Origin: DASSQJ01 sp963730165 | Lineage (GTDB): Bacteria > Actinomycetota > Actinomycetes > Actinomycetales > Dermatophilaceae | Assembly: GCA_963730165.1 (NCBI GenBank) | Contig: CAVSQS010000001.1 | Location: forward strand, 310,001-374,000 | Direction of reading: 5' to 3' | DNA: 64,000 nt | In this document: one piece after another, positions 25,049 through 33,473 of the stretch | How positions within the stretch are numbered: position 1 is the stretch's first letter | How the letters are laid out: each line of letters starts with the position of its first letter | Notes under the pieces: model-generated | The model's database searches: none | What the model was told of the DNA's origin: nothing | Seen by the model: only the letters and a program-made list of their open reading frames with translations | Translations under genes and position numbers: made by a program

Positions 25049-25557
25049 GGGCGGGCCCCGTCGGCGAGTGCGGCGAGGCGCGCGGTCGGCGCCCCGCGCC
25101 ACGCGTGGCAGATGGCCAGCGCGAGCGCGTCGGCGGCGTCGGCCGGTCGTGGGGCGGCGTCGAGACCGAGGATGCGGGTGACCATGGCCGTGACCTGCCG
25201 CTTGTCTGCACGCCCGGACCCGGTGACCGCCGCCTTGACCTCGGTGGGGGTGTGGAAAACCACCGGGACCCCCCGCTTGGTGGCGGTGAGCAGCGCGACG
25301 GCGGTCGCGTGGGCGGTCGTCATCACCGATGCGACGTTGACGTCGGCGAAGACCCGCTCCACGGCCACGACGTCGGGCGCGTAGCGCTCGAGCCAGTCGT
25401 CGACCTGGCCCTCGAGGTAGACCAGGCGCTCCCCCGGGTCGGCGTCGCCGGGCGTCCGCACGACCCCGACGGCCACCATCGCCGCCCGGCCGGGCCGGCC
25501 GTCGACGACACCGAGGCCGCACCGGGTGAGGCCGGGGTCGACGCCGAGCACGCGCAC
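25045..25557 (-). CDS. ruvC: Crossover junction endodeoxyribonuclease RuvC
   Basis: 170 residues from GTG 25557, chosen because GGAGGAGG precedes it and the product begins VRVLGVDPGLTRCGLGVV, the RuvC N-terminal motif with the first catalytic Asp. VVAVERVFADVNV supplies the catalytic Glu; PADAADALALAICH supplies the terminal acidic residues. The basic stretch GRADKRQVTAMV is typical. It resolves Holliday junctions in the RuvABC complex. First gene of ruvCAB. Confidence 0.96.
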   Translation of the reverse strand: MRVLGVDPGLTRCGLGVVDGRPGRAAMVAVGVVRTPGDADPGERLVYLEGQVDDWLERYAPDVVAVERVFADVNVASVMTTAHATAVALLTATKRGVPVVFHTPTEVKAAVTGSGRADKRQVTAMVTRILGLDAAPRPADAADALALAICHAWRGAPTARLAALADGARP

Positions 25558-25671
25558 GAGGACCTCCTCCGGGACGGCGGGCACGCGAGGCACCCGGTTA
25601 GAACACCTGTTCGGCGGCCACGCTACGGGAGCGACGTCGCCGCCTCCCGGACCGACACGCGCCCACGCCCC

Positions 25672-26262
25672 TCACACCGCCCCGGTGACGAGGTGGCGCT
25701 CGTCCTCGACAGGACCTCCCCACAGGATCGGGTCGGACAGTGGGATCACCTCGACGTGGGCGGCGTGGGGCGCCAGCAGGGCGCGACACTCCCCGGCCGT
25801 GAGTCCTGCGCCGGTCGACCATCGTCCCTCGACGAGCACGAACCGGCCACCGGGGCGCACCGCTCGCGCCCACGCGGCCACGGCGGCCTCGGGGTCGGGC
25901 AGAGCCCAGAGGAGGTGCCGGCACAGGACGGCGTCGACCGAGCCGTCCGCGAGTCCCGGTGCCGAGGCGTCACCGAGCCGGGGCACGACGCCGGTCCCTT
26001 GGAGCTTGACGGAGGCGTGCCGCACCATCGCCGGCGAGAAGTCGAGCGCGTCGACGCCGTACCCCGCCTCCGCGAGAAGCAGCGCCAGCGTGCCGGTCCC
26101 GCAGCCGAGGTCCGCAACGAGCGCCGGCACGGGAGGAAGGCACGGGAGCAGCAGGCGGCGCCAGGCCGCGCGCGTCCCCGGGTCGAGCAGGCCGTGGTCG
26201 GGCCCGGCGTCGAAGGAGGCGGCGTACCGGTCCCACACGGCCGGGTCGGACGCCGAGGTCAC
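25672..26262 (-). CDS. Class I SAM-dependent methyltransferase
   Basis: 196 residues from GTG 26262, overlapping the yebC stop by 4 bp. Motif I VADLGCGTGTLALLLAEAG (about 49-67), an acidic residue after strand 2 in VDALDFSPAM, RLGDASAPGLADGSVDAVLCRHLL and LPDPEAAVAAWARAVRPGGRFVLVEG are the usual Methyltransf_11-like elements. The substrate is unknown. It is inserted between yebC and ruvC relative to the minimal conserved order, and is translationally coupled to yebC, which hints at shared expression only. Confidence 0.85.
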   Translation of the reverse strand: MTSASDPAVWDRYAASFDAGPDHGLLDPGTRAAWRRLLLPCLPPVPALVADLGCGTGTLALLLAEAGYGVDALDFSPAMVRHASVKLQGTGVVPRLGDASAPGLADGSVDAVLCRHLLWALPDPEAAVAAWARAVRPGGRFVLVEGRWSTGAGLTAGECRALLAPHAAHVEVIPLSDPILWGGPVEDERHLVTGAV

Positions 26263-27014
26263 TCGGCGTCGAGGGCGGCGAGCACGTCGTCGGGGATGTC
26301 GCCGTTGGCGAACACGTCCTGGACGTCGTCGGAGTCCTCGAGGGCCTCGATGACGCGGATCATCCGCTTGGCGCCCTCGAGGTCGAGGGGCACCTGGAGG
26401 TTCGGCACCCACGACGCCTCCGCGGAGTCGTAGTCGACGCCGGCATCCTGCAGCGCCGTCCGGACCGCCACGAAGTCGGTGGCCTCGGAGACGATCTCCC
26501 AGGTGTCGCCGTTGTCGTTGACCTCCTCGGCGCCCGCGTCGAGGACGATCTCGAGCAGCTCGTCCTCGCCCTTCTCCGCCTTGGGCACGATGACGACACC
26601 CTTGCGGTCGAAGACGTACGAGACCGACCCGGGGTCGGCGAGCTGACCGCCGTTGCGGGTCAGGGCCGTGCGCACCTCCGCCGCGGCGCGGTTGCGGTTG
26701 TCGGTGAGGCACTCGATGAGGACCGCGACCCCGCCCGGGGCGTATCCCTCGTACCTGATGGTCTCCCAGTCGGATCCACCGGCGGTGGCGCCCGACCCGC
26801 GCTTGACGGCGTTGTCGATGTTCGAGTTGGGGACCGAGGACTTCTTCGCCTTCTGGATCGCGTCGTAGAGCGTCGGGTTGCCTGCGGGGTCACCGCCGCC
26901 CTGGCGTGCCGCGACCTCGATGTTCTTGATGAGCTTGGCGAAGAGCTTGCCGCGCTTGGCGTCGATCGCCGCCTTCTTGTGCTTGGTGGTCGCCCACTTG
27001 GAGTGGCCGCTCAT
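26259..27014 (-). CDS. YebC/TACO1 family protein
   Basis: 251 residues from ATG 27014. It begins MSGHSKWATTKHKKAAIDAKRG, the hallmark of the family, and contains AARQGGGDPAGNPTLYDAIQKAK, YEGYAPGGVAVLIECLTDNRNR and GSVSYVFDRKGVV. Family members have been described as transcription factors (PmpR) and, more recently, as translation factors that relieve stalling on proline-rich sequence; which applies here is not decided by sequence. Coupled to pdxT upstream (ATGA) and a methyltransferase downstream (GTGA). Confidence 0.94.
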   Translation of the reverse strand: MSGHSKWATTKHKKAAIDAKRGKLFAKLIKNIEVAARQGGGDPAGNPTLYDAIQKAKKSSVPNSNIDNAVKRGSGATAGGSDWETIRYEGYAPGGVAVLIECLTDNRNRAAAEVRTALTRNGGQLADPGSVSYVFDRKGVVIVPKAEKGEDELLEIVLDAGAEEVNDNGDTWEIVSEATDFVAVRTALQDAGVDYDSAEASWVPNLQVPLDLEGAKRMIRVIEALEDSDDVQDVFANGDIPDDVLAALDAE

Positions 27015-27631
27015 GAACGCTCCCTCTGGTGCTTTCTCACGATGTCGACGAACAGCTGGTGCACCCGGTGGTCACCGGTCACCTCGGGGTGGAAGGAGGT
27101 GACCAGCAGGTTCCGCTGCCGCGCGGCGACGATCCTACCCGCGGCCGGACCGTGCTCGACCCGGGCGAGGACCTCGACCGACTCCCCCGCCTCCTCGACC
27201 CACGGGGCCCGGATGAACACCGCGCGGACCGGCTCCGGGCCCAGCTCGCGGATGTGGAGGTCCTGCTCGAAGGAGTCGACCTGGCGGCCGAAGGCGTTGC
27301 GTCGGACGAGGATGTCCATCCCGCCCAGGGTCTGCTGCCCCGTGGCACCGTCGGCGAGCCGGTCCGCGAGCAGGATCATCCCGGCACACGAGCCGTACAC
27401 GGGCAGCCCCGTGGCGATCCGCTCCCGGATCGGCGCCTGGAGGTCGAACGCGCGGAGCAGCTTGTCGATCGTCGTCGACTCACCGCCCGGGATGACGAGT
27501 CCGCCGACCTCGGCGACCTCGGCGGGACGCCGCACACGCGAGGCCAGCGCGCCGCCGCGCTCCAGCGCCACGAGGTGCTCGCGGACGTCGCCCTGGACCG
27601 CGAGGACGCCAATGTGCGGGGTGGTGGTCAC
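27011..27631 (-). CDS. pdxT: PLP synthase glutaminase subunit PdxT
   Basis: 206 residues from GTG 27631. HIGVLAVQGDVREHLVAL, LVIPGGESTTIDKLL, LPVYGSCAGMILLA with the nucleophilic Cys, FGRQVDSFEQDL and the catalytic SFHPEVTGD (His, Glu) identify the PdxT glutamine amidotransferase. It feeds ammonia to PdxS for pyridoxal 5'-phosphate synthesis. In this window pdxS lies 8 kb away, separated by kynU and the pgs-like operon. TAGCAT lies 8 nt before the start, implying its own leaderless promoter. Confidence 0.95.
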   Translation of the reverse strand: MTTTPHIGVLAVQGDVREHLVALERGGALASRVRRPAEVAEVGGLVIPGGESTTIDKLLRAFDLQAPIRERIATGLPVYGSCAGMILLADRLADGATGQQTLGGMDILVRRNAFGRQVDSFEQDLHIRELGPEPVRAVFIRAPWVEEAGESVEVLARVEHGPAAGRIVAARQRNLLVTSFHPEVTGDHRVHQLFVDIVRKHQRERS

Positions 27632-27639
27632 GGTGCTCG

Positions 27640-27645
27640 ATGCTA
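27640..27645 (-). promoter_or_regulatory. -10 box for pdxT-yebC
   Basis: TAGCAT on the minus strand, 8 nt before GTG 27631. Confidence 0.5.
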
Positions 27646-27800
27646 CGGCGCACCCGACCGACCGCTCACACCCCGGTGCGGGCCGGCGGTGTGGCCCGGA
27701 GCGCGCGGCAGGGGTCGGCGGACCCGTCGAGCGAGGTCCTCCACCCCACCGGAGCTTCGAGGGCGGCACTGCTCGGCCCGGTCCGAGAAGGCCACCGCGC

Positions 27801-27806
27801 TACCGT
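27801..27806 (+). promoter_or_regulatory. -10 box for kynU
   Basis: TACCGT, 7 nt before ATG 27814; a leaderless transcript is likely. Confidence 0.45.
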
Positions 27807-27813
27807 TCGGAGC

Positions 27814-29049
27814 ATGTCAGCGCTGACCGAGCGGGCCCACTCCCTCGACGCCGCGCACGCGGGAACCGACCTGAGGGGCCGGTTCCGCCTCCCGGCGGGC
27901 ATCGTCTACCTCGACGGCAACTCGCTCGGCGCGCTCCCGGCAGGGGTCGCCGAGGCGGTCGCCGACGTCGTCCACCGGCAGTGGGGCAACCGGCTCGTCG
28001 AGAGCTGGAACGAGGCGGGCTGGTGGGACGCGCCCACCCGCGTCGGTGACCGCATCGGGCGCCTGGTCGGCGCCGCGGAGGGCCAGGTCGTGTGCACCGA
28101 CTCGACGACCGTCAACCTCTACAAGGCAGTCGTCGGGGCCGCCCGCCTGCGCCCGGGCCGACGCGTGGTCCTCACCGACCCGGGCTCCTTCCCCACCGAC
28201 CTCTACGTCACCGGGGCCGCGGCTCGTGACGCCGGGCTCGTCGTCGAACGGGTCGCTCCTGCGGATGCCGCCGACCGGGCTGCGGTCCTGGGTGAGGACC
28301 TGCTCCTCGCGTCGTACAGCTCCGTCGACTACCGCACCGGCGAGCTCTGGGACCTGCCGGCGATCACCCGGGCAGCGCACGCGGCGGGTGGCCTCGTGTG
28401 CTGGGACCTCTGTCACTCGGCCGGGGTCCTCGAGGTCGGCCTCGACGACCACGAGGTCGACCTGGCCGTCGGGTGTGGGTACAAGTACCTCAACGGAGGT
28501 CCGGGCGCTCCGGCCTTCCTCTTCGTGGCGGATCGCCACCAGGACGCGTTCGAGAACCCGATCTCGGGCTGGAACGGGCACGCGACCCCGTTCGCCATGG
28601 CACCCGACTACGTCCCCGCCCCCGGGGTCGCCCGCGGGAGGGTGGGGACGCCGCCGGTGATCTCGATGCTCGCGCTGGAGGCCGCCCTCGCCGCCTACGA
28701 CGGCGAGTCGGTCGCCGACCTCAGGGCGCGGTCGGTGTCCCTCACCGGCTTCTTCCTCGAGTGCCTCGACGAGCTCGGTCCCGACCTCGAGGTCGTGACA
28801 CCACGCGACCCCTCCCGACGGGGTTCACAGGTGAGCCTTCGCCACACCGAGGCGTACGCCGTCGTCCAGGCCCTCATCGCACGAGGCGTCGTCGGCGACT
28901 TCCGCGAGCCCGACGTCATCCGGCTGGGATTCGCGCCGATGTACCTGACGCACGCGGACGTCCTGCGGGCCGCCGAGCACCTCCATGCCGTCCTCGAGGG
29001 GCACGAGCACGAGCGTCCCGAGTTCGCGACGCGCGCGACGGTCACCTGA
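27814..29049 (+). CDS. kynU: Kynureninase
   Basis: 411 residues from ATG 27814. FRLPAGIVYLDGNSLGALP at the N-terminus, CTDSTTVNLYKAV, SSVDYRTGELWDL, CWDLCHSAGVLEVGL and the PLP-lysine motif VGCGYKYLNGGPGAPAF are characteristic. ISGWNGHATPFAM follows. The enzyme cleaves L-kynurenine to anthranilate and alanine, using PLP. No tryptophan 2,3-dioxygenase or formamidase gene is near, so it is an orphan here. It stands between pdxT and the pgs-like operon; its end overlaps the end of capA by 8 bp on the opposite strand. Confidence 0.93.
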   Translation: MSALTERAHSLDAAHAGTDLRGRFRLPAGIVYLDGNSLGALPAGVAEAVADVVHRQWGNRLVESWNEAGWWDAPTRVGDRIGRLVGAAEGQVVCTDSTTVNLYKAVVGAARLRPGRRVVLTDPGSFPTDLYVTGAAARDAGLVVERVAPADAADRAAVLGEDLLLASYSSVDYRTGELWDLPAITRAAHAAGGLVCWDLCHSAGVLEVGLDDHEVDLAVGCGYKYLNGGPGAPAFLFVADRHQDAFENPISGWNGHATPFAMAPDYVPAPGVARGRVGTPPVISMLALEAALAAYDGESVADLRARSVSLTGFFLECLDELGPDLEVVTPRDPSRRGSQVSLRHTEAYAVVQALIARGVVGDFREPDVIRLGFAPMYLTHADVLRAAEHLHAVLEGHEHERPEFATRATVT

Positions 29050-31144
29050 ACGGGCGGTCCGGTCCCCCCCGTGCGTCGTCGCGGGTCACCGTGACCGGAC
29101 CGCCGGCGGGCGACTCCACGACGTCGAACCGACGCCCGCCCTCGCCGGCCGGCTGCCAGACGACGAGCCGGATGTCGTCGACCCCCAGGTAGCGCAGGGT
29201 CTGACCGCCGTGTGGTGCCCTGACCCGTGCGAAGACCTGGGCGCCCACCATGCCCGCGGGCACCGTGACGTCGAGCCGCACCTGGCGGCAGGACGTCGGG
29301 TCGTACCGGCCCTCGGGGACCTCGAGCGTCGAGACGGCGGCACTCGGTCCGCTCATCGCCGGGTACCAGCGCACCTCGAGCACCGCACCGGTCCCGGCGC
29401 GGCGGACGTCGGCGAGGAGGGTGAGCCGCTCCCCGGCGGTGACGGGGGCCCGGTGCTCGACGGTCGCGATGACGTCCTTGGTGCTCAGCGGCGAGCGAGC
29501 CAGCTCGAGACCGACGGCGTCGTCCTCGGACCCGCCCTCGGGGACGCAGCCGGCGGCCGACGTCGTCCTCGCGTAGCGGCCGAGCGCCCAGAGCCGCTCG
29601 GGGCCACCGGACGGGGTGTCACCGGCCCGGATGCTCCACAGCCGCTCGGCACCACCGTCCTGACCCACCGCGACGTCACCGAAGCCACCGGTCCCGAAGA
29701 GCAGGTCGGCGCCGACACGGACCCCGTCCTCTCCGCCGACCCACCACCCGGGCGCCAGGCTCCGGGCGACACCCGGGTCGAGGGTGGCGACGGCCGTCGT
29801 GCCCGGCCCTGCCGGCGCGGCCGAGAGGTGGGCCCCAGCGGGGTCGAGCCGGGCGTCCCCGGGCACCGTGCCCGCAGCGATGCGCGCGACGGCGTCCGCG
29901 AGTGCGCCCACGGCCGGTCGTGGGCGGTAGCCGTCGAGGAGGACCGGGTCGACGGACGTGCTGACGGCGCGCCCGCCCCGGATGTCGACCCGGGCGACGT
30001 AGGTGGGCAGGGTCTCCCAGAGCTCCTGGTCGAACACGATGTTGCCCATGCTCTCCGCGAAGACCGCCCCACCGACGCTCGTCAACCCTCCGACGACGTG
30101 CGGGTGCGAGCCGACGACGACGGCCGCGCCCGCCTGACCGGCCGCGGCCGCGAGGTCGCGCACCGTCCGCCCCTGGCTCCGCCGGTACTCCACGTGCCCG
30201 TGGATCATGACGACGACGACGTCGGCGCGCTGCCGCGCGGCACGCACCTCCCGGCCCAGGCGCGTGCTCTCGCACTCGGCGGCCCCGGGGTTCGTCGCCG
30301 TCGCGACGTACGGGACCGCGTGCCGGCGGCCCGTCACCGTCGTGCACCCGAGGAACGCCACCGTCGTCCCGTGCACCTGGACGTAGGCCGGGCGCCACGC
30401 GTCGTCCGGCGTGTCGCCGGCCCCGAAGTGCGCGATGCCGGCGGCATCGAGGGCCGCCTCGGTGGTGGAGATGCCCGGGCCGAGCGCGTCCGCCGCGTGG
30501 TTGTTGCCGAGGGAGACGACATCGACGCCGGCCAGGCGCAACCCCTCGGCCATCGCCGTCGACGACGCGATGACGAGGTCCTTGGTCGGGTGGACATCGG
30601 AGACCCTGACGCCGTCCCGCTCGACCACGGGGTCCTCGACGAGCGGGGTCTCGAGGTTGAGCACGGTCAGGTCGGCGTCCGCGAGCAACGGCTCGACCTC
30701 CGCGAGAAGCGCCGCGTGCTGGGCGGCCGAGGAACCCGGCGACAGCAGGGCGGGCGCCCCGTCGCGCTGCTCGTAGAACCGGCGTCCCATCATCGCGTCT
30801 CCCCCGAAGCGCAGCGAGACCGCGTCGGCGCCGGCCCGGGTCAGCTCCACGCGGGCCGGGACGGCCGGGTCGAGTACCTGGGCCCGGCCCAGGTAGCCCT
30901 CCCCCGCCACCTCGGCGATCCCGGCCGCGGCGGCGGCGAGGGCGAACCGGCCGTCGGCACCGGTCCGCGTGGTCGTCGTGCCGAGGCTCACCGAGGCACC
31001 CGCCACCGGCTCGCCGGCGTCGTCGACGACCAGACCGGTGGCGACCCGGCCGGTGTTCCCGTGCGCCCCGGCCCCGATCTGGGTCAGCCCGGCGACCGCC
31101 GCCGCCGACACGACGACGACCCCGAGGACCCGGCGCGCACTCAC
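29042..31144 (-). CDS. capA: CapA/PgsA-like protein with extra beta domains
   Basis: 700 residues from GTG 31144. A signal/anchor segment (about 5-27) is followed by a carboxypeptidase-regulatory-like beta domain (about 34-103). The CapA metallophosphatase-like domain spans about 108-400: RFGGDAMMGRRF (Asp116), NLETPL, SLGNNHAADALGPG (Asn215, His216), MIHGHVEYRR (His315, His317), VVGSHPHVVGG (His347, His349) and MGNIVFDQ. The last 280 residues are beta-rich and unassigned. In Bacillus, CapA/PgsA is the extracellular partner of PgsBC in poly-gamma-glutamate synthesis and export. Here it is the last gene of the operon and overlaps pgsC by 4 bp. It is much longer than Bacillus PgsA (about 380 residues). 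Confidence 0.85.
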   Translation of the reverse strand: MSARRVLGVVVVSAAAVAGLTQIGAGAHGNTGRVATGLVVDDAGEPVAGASVSLGTTTTRTGADGRFALAAAAAGIAEVAGEGYLGRAQVLDPAVPARVELTRAGADAVSLRFGGDAMMGRRFYEQRDGAPALLSPGSSAAQHAALLAEVEPLLADADLTVLNLETPLVEDPVVERDGVRVSDVHPTKDLVIASSTAMAEGLRLAGVDVVSLGNNHAADALGPGISTTEAALDAAGIAHFGAGDTPDDAWRPAYVQVHGTTVAFLGCTTVTGRRHAVPYVATATNPGAAECESTRLGREVRAARQRADVVVVMIHGHVEYRRSQGRTVRDLAAAAGQAGAAVVVGSHPHVVGGLTSVGGAVFAESMGNIVFDQELWETLPTYVARVDIRGGRAVSTSVDPVLLDGYRPRPAVGALADAVARIAAGTVPGDARLDPAGAHLSAAPAGPGTTAVATLDPGVARSLAPGWWVGGEDGVRVGADLLFGTGGFGDVAVGQDGGAERLWSIRAGDTPSGGPERLWALGRYARTTSAAGCVPEGGSEDDAVGLELARSPLSTKDVIATVEHRAPVTAGERLTLLADVRRAGTGAVLEVRWYPAMSGPSAAVSTLEVPEGRYDPTSCRQVRLDVTVPAGMVGAQVFARVRAPHGGQTLRYLGVDDIRLVVWQPAGEGGRRFDVVESPAGGPVTVTRDDARGGPDRPFR

Positions 31145-32148
31145 ACGACCACGCCCGCCCACGAGAGCCCGGCCGCCGTGAGGTTCGTCAGCGCGAGCAC
31201 CCCCGCGGCGCTGAGGGCCACGCCCCACGCGGTGCGCTCCCATCCCTGCCGCTGCGCGTCGTTGGCCATGAGCGCCGGGACCATGAGGGTGGCGATCGTC
31301 ATCCCGAGCATCGGCACGTAGGACCCGTCGGACACATCGACGGCGACCGCCTCGAGCGTCCAGCCGATGACCGCGCCGACGAGGAGCATCGTCGCGAGCT
31401 TGCGGCGGCCGAAGACGAGCAGGCGCGGCATCATCAGGTGGACGACGACGGCGTAGGTGAGGACGGCCACGACGACGACGAAGACGAGGTCGAGCCACCG
31501 CGTGGTCACCAGGGCCAGGTACGCACCCGTGATGAAACCGCCCGACCGCAGCCCGAACCGCGAGAACGCCAGGATGCCGACCAGCACGCTCGCGGTCACC
31601 GCGACGACGAGCAGCTCGGGCGGGAACCCCGACGTCGAGGCGAGGTCCCCGATCGACCCCTCCCGCGGCGGGGCGAGCACCCGCAGCACGGACTCGAGGA
31701 CGTACGCGAAGAGGAAGAGCCCGGTGGCGGTCGCGACGATCGCGACGATGGTGCGGCGCGGTTGCTGGCGTCCCATGTCGTGGGCGATGAGCCCGGGGAT
31801 GACGAAGCCCACGCCGGTGAGCGCGGCGAACGCCGGGTCGAAGCGCCCGAGCAGGGCGGCGAGCGCGGTGAGCAGGAGGACCAGGCCGAGCCCGATGACG
31901 ACCTCCACCTCGAACTTCCGGCGCCCGTAGAGGATGTACCGTCGCGCGACCACCCGCGTGACGATGAGGAAGGTCGCGTAGCCGGCGCTGAGGGTGACCA
32001 CGACCGAGAGCGGGCTCGCCACGGCGAGGGCGAGGTAGGGAGGGACGATGGCGCCACCGGTCGTCAGCTGGAAGCGCTCGTAGACCAGCATTCCGAGGAT
32101 CACGCCCATGACGAGCGTGACCCGCATGACCTCGGGGGTGAACGTCAT
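31141..32148 (-). CDS. pgsC: Tandemly duplicated PgsC/CapC-like membrane protein
   Basis: 335 residues from ATG 32148, about twice the usual PgsC (about 150). The CapC motif occurs twice: residues 23-86 (YERFQLTTGGAIVPPYLAL ... YILYGRRKFEVEVVIG) and 195-258 (FSRFGLRSGGFITGAYLAL ... LLVFGRRKLATMLLVG). A second element also repeats with the same spacing of about 172: VIPGLIAHDMGRQQPRRTI and MVPALMANDAQRQGWERTA. About ten membrane helices are expected. In Bacillus, PgsC associates with PgsB as the membrane core of the synthase. Coupled to pgsB and capA by 4-bp overlaps. Confidence 0.87.
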   Translation of the reverse strand: MTFTPEVMRVTLVMGVILGMLVYERFQLTTGGAIVPPYLALAVASPLSVVVTLSAGYATFLIVTRVVARRYILYGRRKFEVEVVIGLGLVLLLTALAALLGRFDPAFAALTGVGFVIPGLIAHDMGRQQPRRTIVAIVATATGLFLFAYVLESVLRVLAPPREGSIGDLASTSGFPPELLVVAVTASVLVGILAFSRFGLRSGGFITGAYLALVTTRWLDLVFVVVVAVLTYAVVVHLMMPRLLVFGRRKLATMLLVGAVIGWTLEAVAVDVSDGSYVPMLGMTIATLMVPALMANDAQRQGWERTAWGVALSAAGVLALTNLTAAGLSWAGVVV

Positions 32149-33473
32149 GGCCGGGCGCTCCCGACCAGCTGGGAGCGCGTGGCCGCCGAGCGCATCCGGG
32201 TGAGGGACCGCGGGCCGCGACTCCACTCGCGGGAGGCGTCCATCTCGTCGACGTGCTCGGTCCCCGCGAGCTCGTGGAAGTGTTCGATGAGCAGCTCGGC
32301 CTGCTCGGTGTGGATGTTGACCATGCCGACGAGGACGCCCTCCTCGCCCGGGACCAGGGAGGCGACCGTGTCGAGGATCTGGCCCAGCGTCGGCCGGACC
32401 GTGTCACCCAGCTTGTGGATGCGCTGCGGGCCGTAGCCCCGCTCGACCATCGTCGGGACCACCGTGTCCTCGTACGCCCCGAACGTGATGACGTGGTCGA
32501 GGTGGCCATCGAGGTCGTCGGGGACCATGTGGGCGAACAGCTCGGCCCGGCGCCCGCGGTCGGACCGGTTGTTGAGGATGCCGACGACCGGCGCCCCCGC
32601 CGGGAACTGCCCGGCGAGGTTCTCGAAGGTGAAGATGACGCTCTCGCGGTCGTTGGCGGCGAAGAGCGGCACCCAGAGGATGCGCTTGCCGCGGATCTCG
32701 TAGGTGCGCAGGCGGACCACGCCCACGTCGGGCACGGACTTCCACATCCCCTCGACCGCGCGGGCGCGCGGCACGCCGAGCAGCTCGGCGACGGCCAGCC
32801 CGATGGCGACGTTCTCCTTGAACTGGATGTAGTCGAAGCCGGTCATGTCCTCGTCGAGCACCGAGGCGGGGTCGGCGTAGACGAACCGGGAGCGCCGTGC
32901 CTCCGCCGCCGCCCGCAGGCGCTCGCGCAGGTGGGGTCGGTCCTCGGCGGTGATGAGGACGCCGTCCCACGGCACGGTGGCGCAGAGGGAGTCGGCGATC
33001 TCCTCGAGGGTCTCCCCCATCTCCTCCTGGTGGTCGAGGCGGACGTTGGTGATGACCGTGATGTCGGAGCGGATCATGAACTCCTGGCTGTACTTCTGGT
33101 ACAGCGGACGGACCGCCATGCACTCGGCGACGAGCGCGTCGACCTCCGGGAGGACGTGCTCGGCGACGACGTCGACCTGCTCGTTGATCGTCGCGGCGCC
33201 CCGGCGACGGATCGGCAGCTCCTCCCCGGTCGGGAGGATGACCCGCGCCGCGCTGCCGGTGGTCTTGGCGAGGGCGACGTAGCTGCCCTCCCGGAGCACG
33301 GCGGCGACGAGACGGGTCACCGTGGACTTCCCCCGGATGCCGTTGACGTGGATCCGGACGTCGAGCTGGTCGAGGCGGGCGTCGTGGCCGCGGATGGAGC
33401 GGTGCCAGTAGACCACGGTGAGGACGACGAGGAGCACGAGCACCGAGAGCGGGACGAGGGTGGTGGCCGTCAT
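32145..33473 (-). CDS. pgsB: PgsB/CapB-like poly-gamma-glutamate synthase (Mur-ligase-type)
   Basis: 442 residues from ATG 33473. An N-terminal membrane helix (about 4-23) precedes the amide-ligase domain. VRIHVNGIRGKSTVTRLVAAVLR at about 39-61 is the PgsB form of the Mur-ligase ATP-binding loop. AKTTGSAARVILPTGEE, RRGAATINEQVDVV, ECMAVRPLYQKYSQEFMIR, ITNVRLDHQEEMGETLEEIA and the late motif NNRSDRGRRAELF all fit PgsB. It would ligate glutamate through the gamma-carboxyl with ATP at the inner membrane face. Substrate identity (D- or L-Glu, or another amino acid) is not decidable. Partner genes pgsC and capA follow directly. Confidence 0.9.
   Translation of the reverse strand: MTATTLVPLSVLVLLVVLTVVYWHRSIRGHDARLDQLDVRIHVNGIRGKSTVTRLVAAVLREGSYVALAKTTGSAARVILPTGEELPIRRRGAATINEQVDVVAEHVLPEVDALVAECMAVRPLYQKYSQEFMIRSDITVITNVRLDHQEEMGETLEEIADSLCATVPWDGVLITAEDRPHLRERLRAAAEARRSRFVYADPASVLDEDMTGFDYIQFKENVAIGLAVAELLGVPRARAVEGMWKSVPDVGVVRLRTYEIRGKRILWVPLFAANDRESVIFTFENLAGQFPAGAPVVGILNNRSDRGRRAELFAHMVPDDLDGHLDHVITFGAYEDTVVPTMVERGYGPQRIHKLGDTVRPTLGQILDTVASLVPGEEGVLVGMVNIHTEQAELLIEHFHELAGTEHVDEMDASREWSRGPRSLTRMRSAATRSQLVGSARP

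Noticed and set aside
28985..31321. 778-codon open frame on the plus strand opposite capA
   Set aside because: Charged, low-complexity antisense product; the CapA motifs on the minus strand decide the coding strand.
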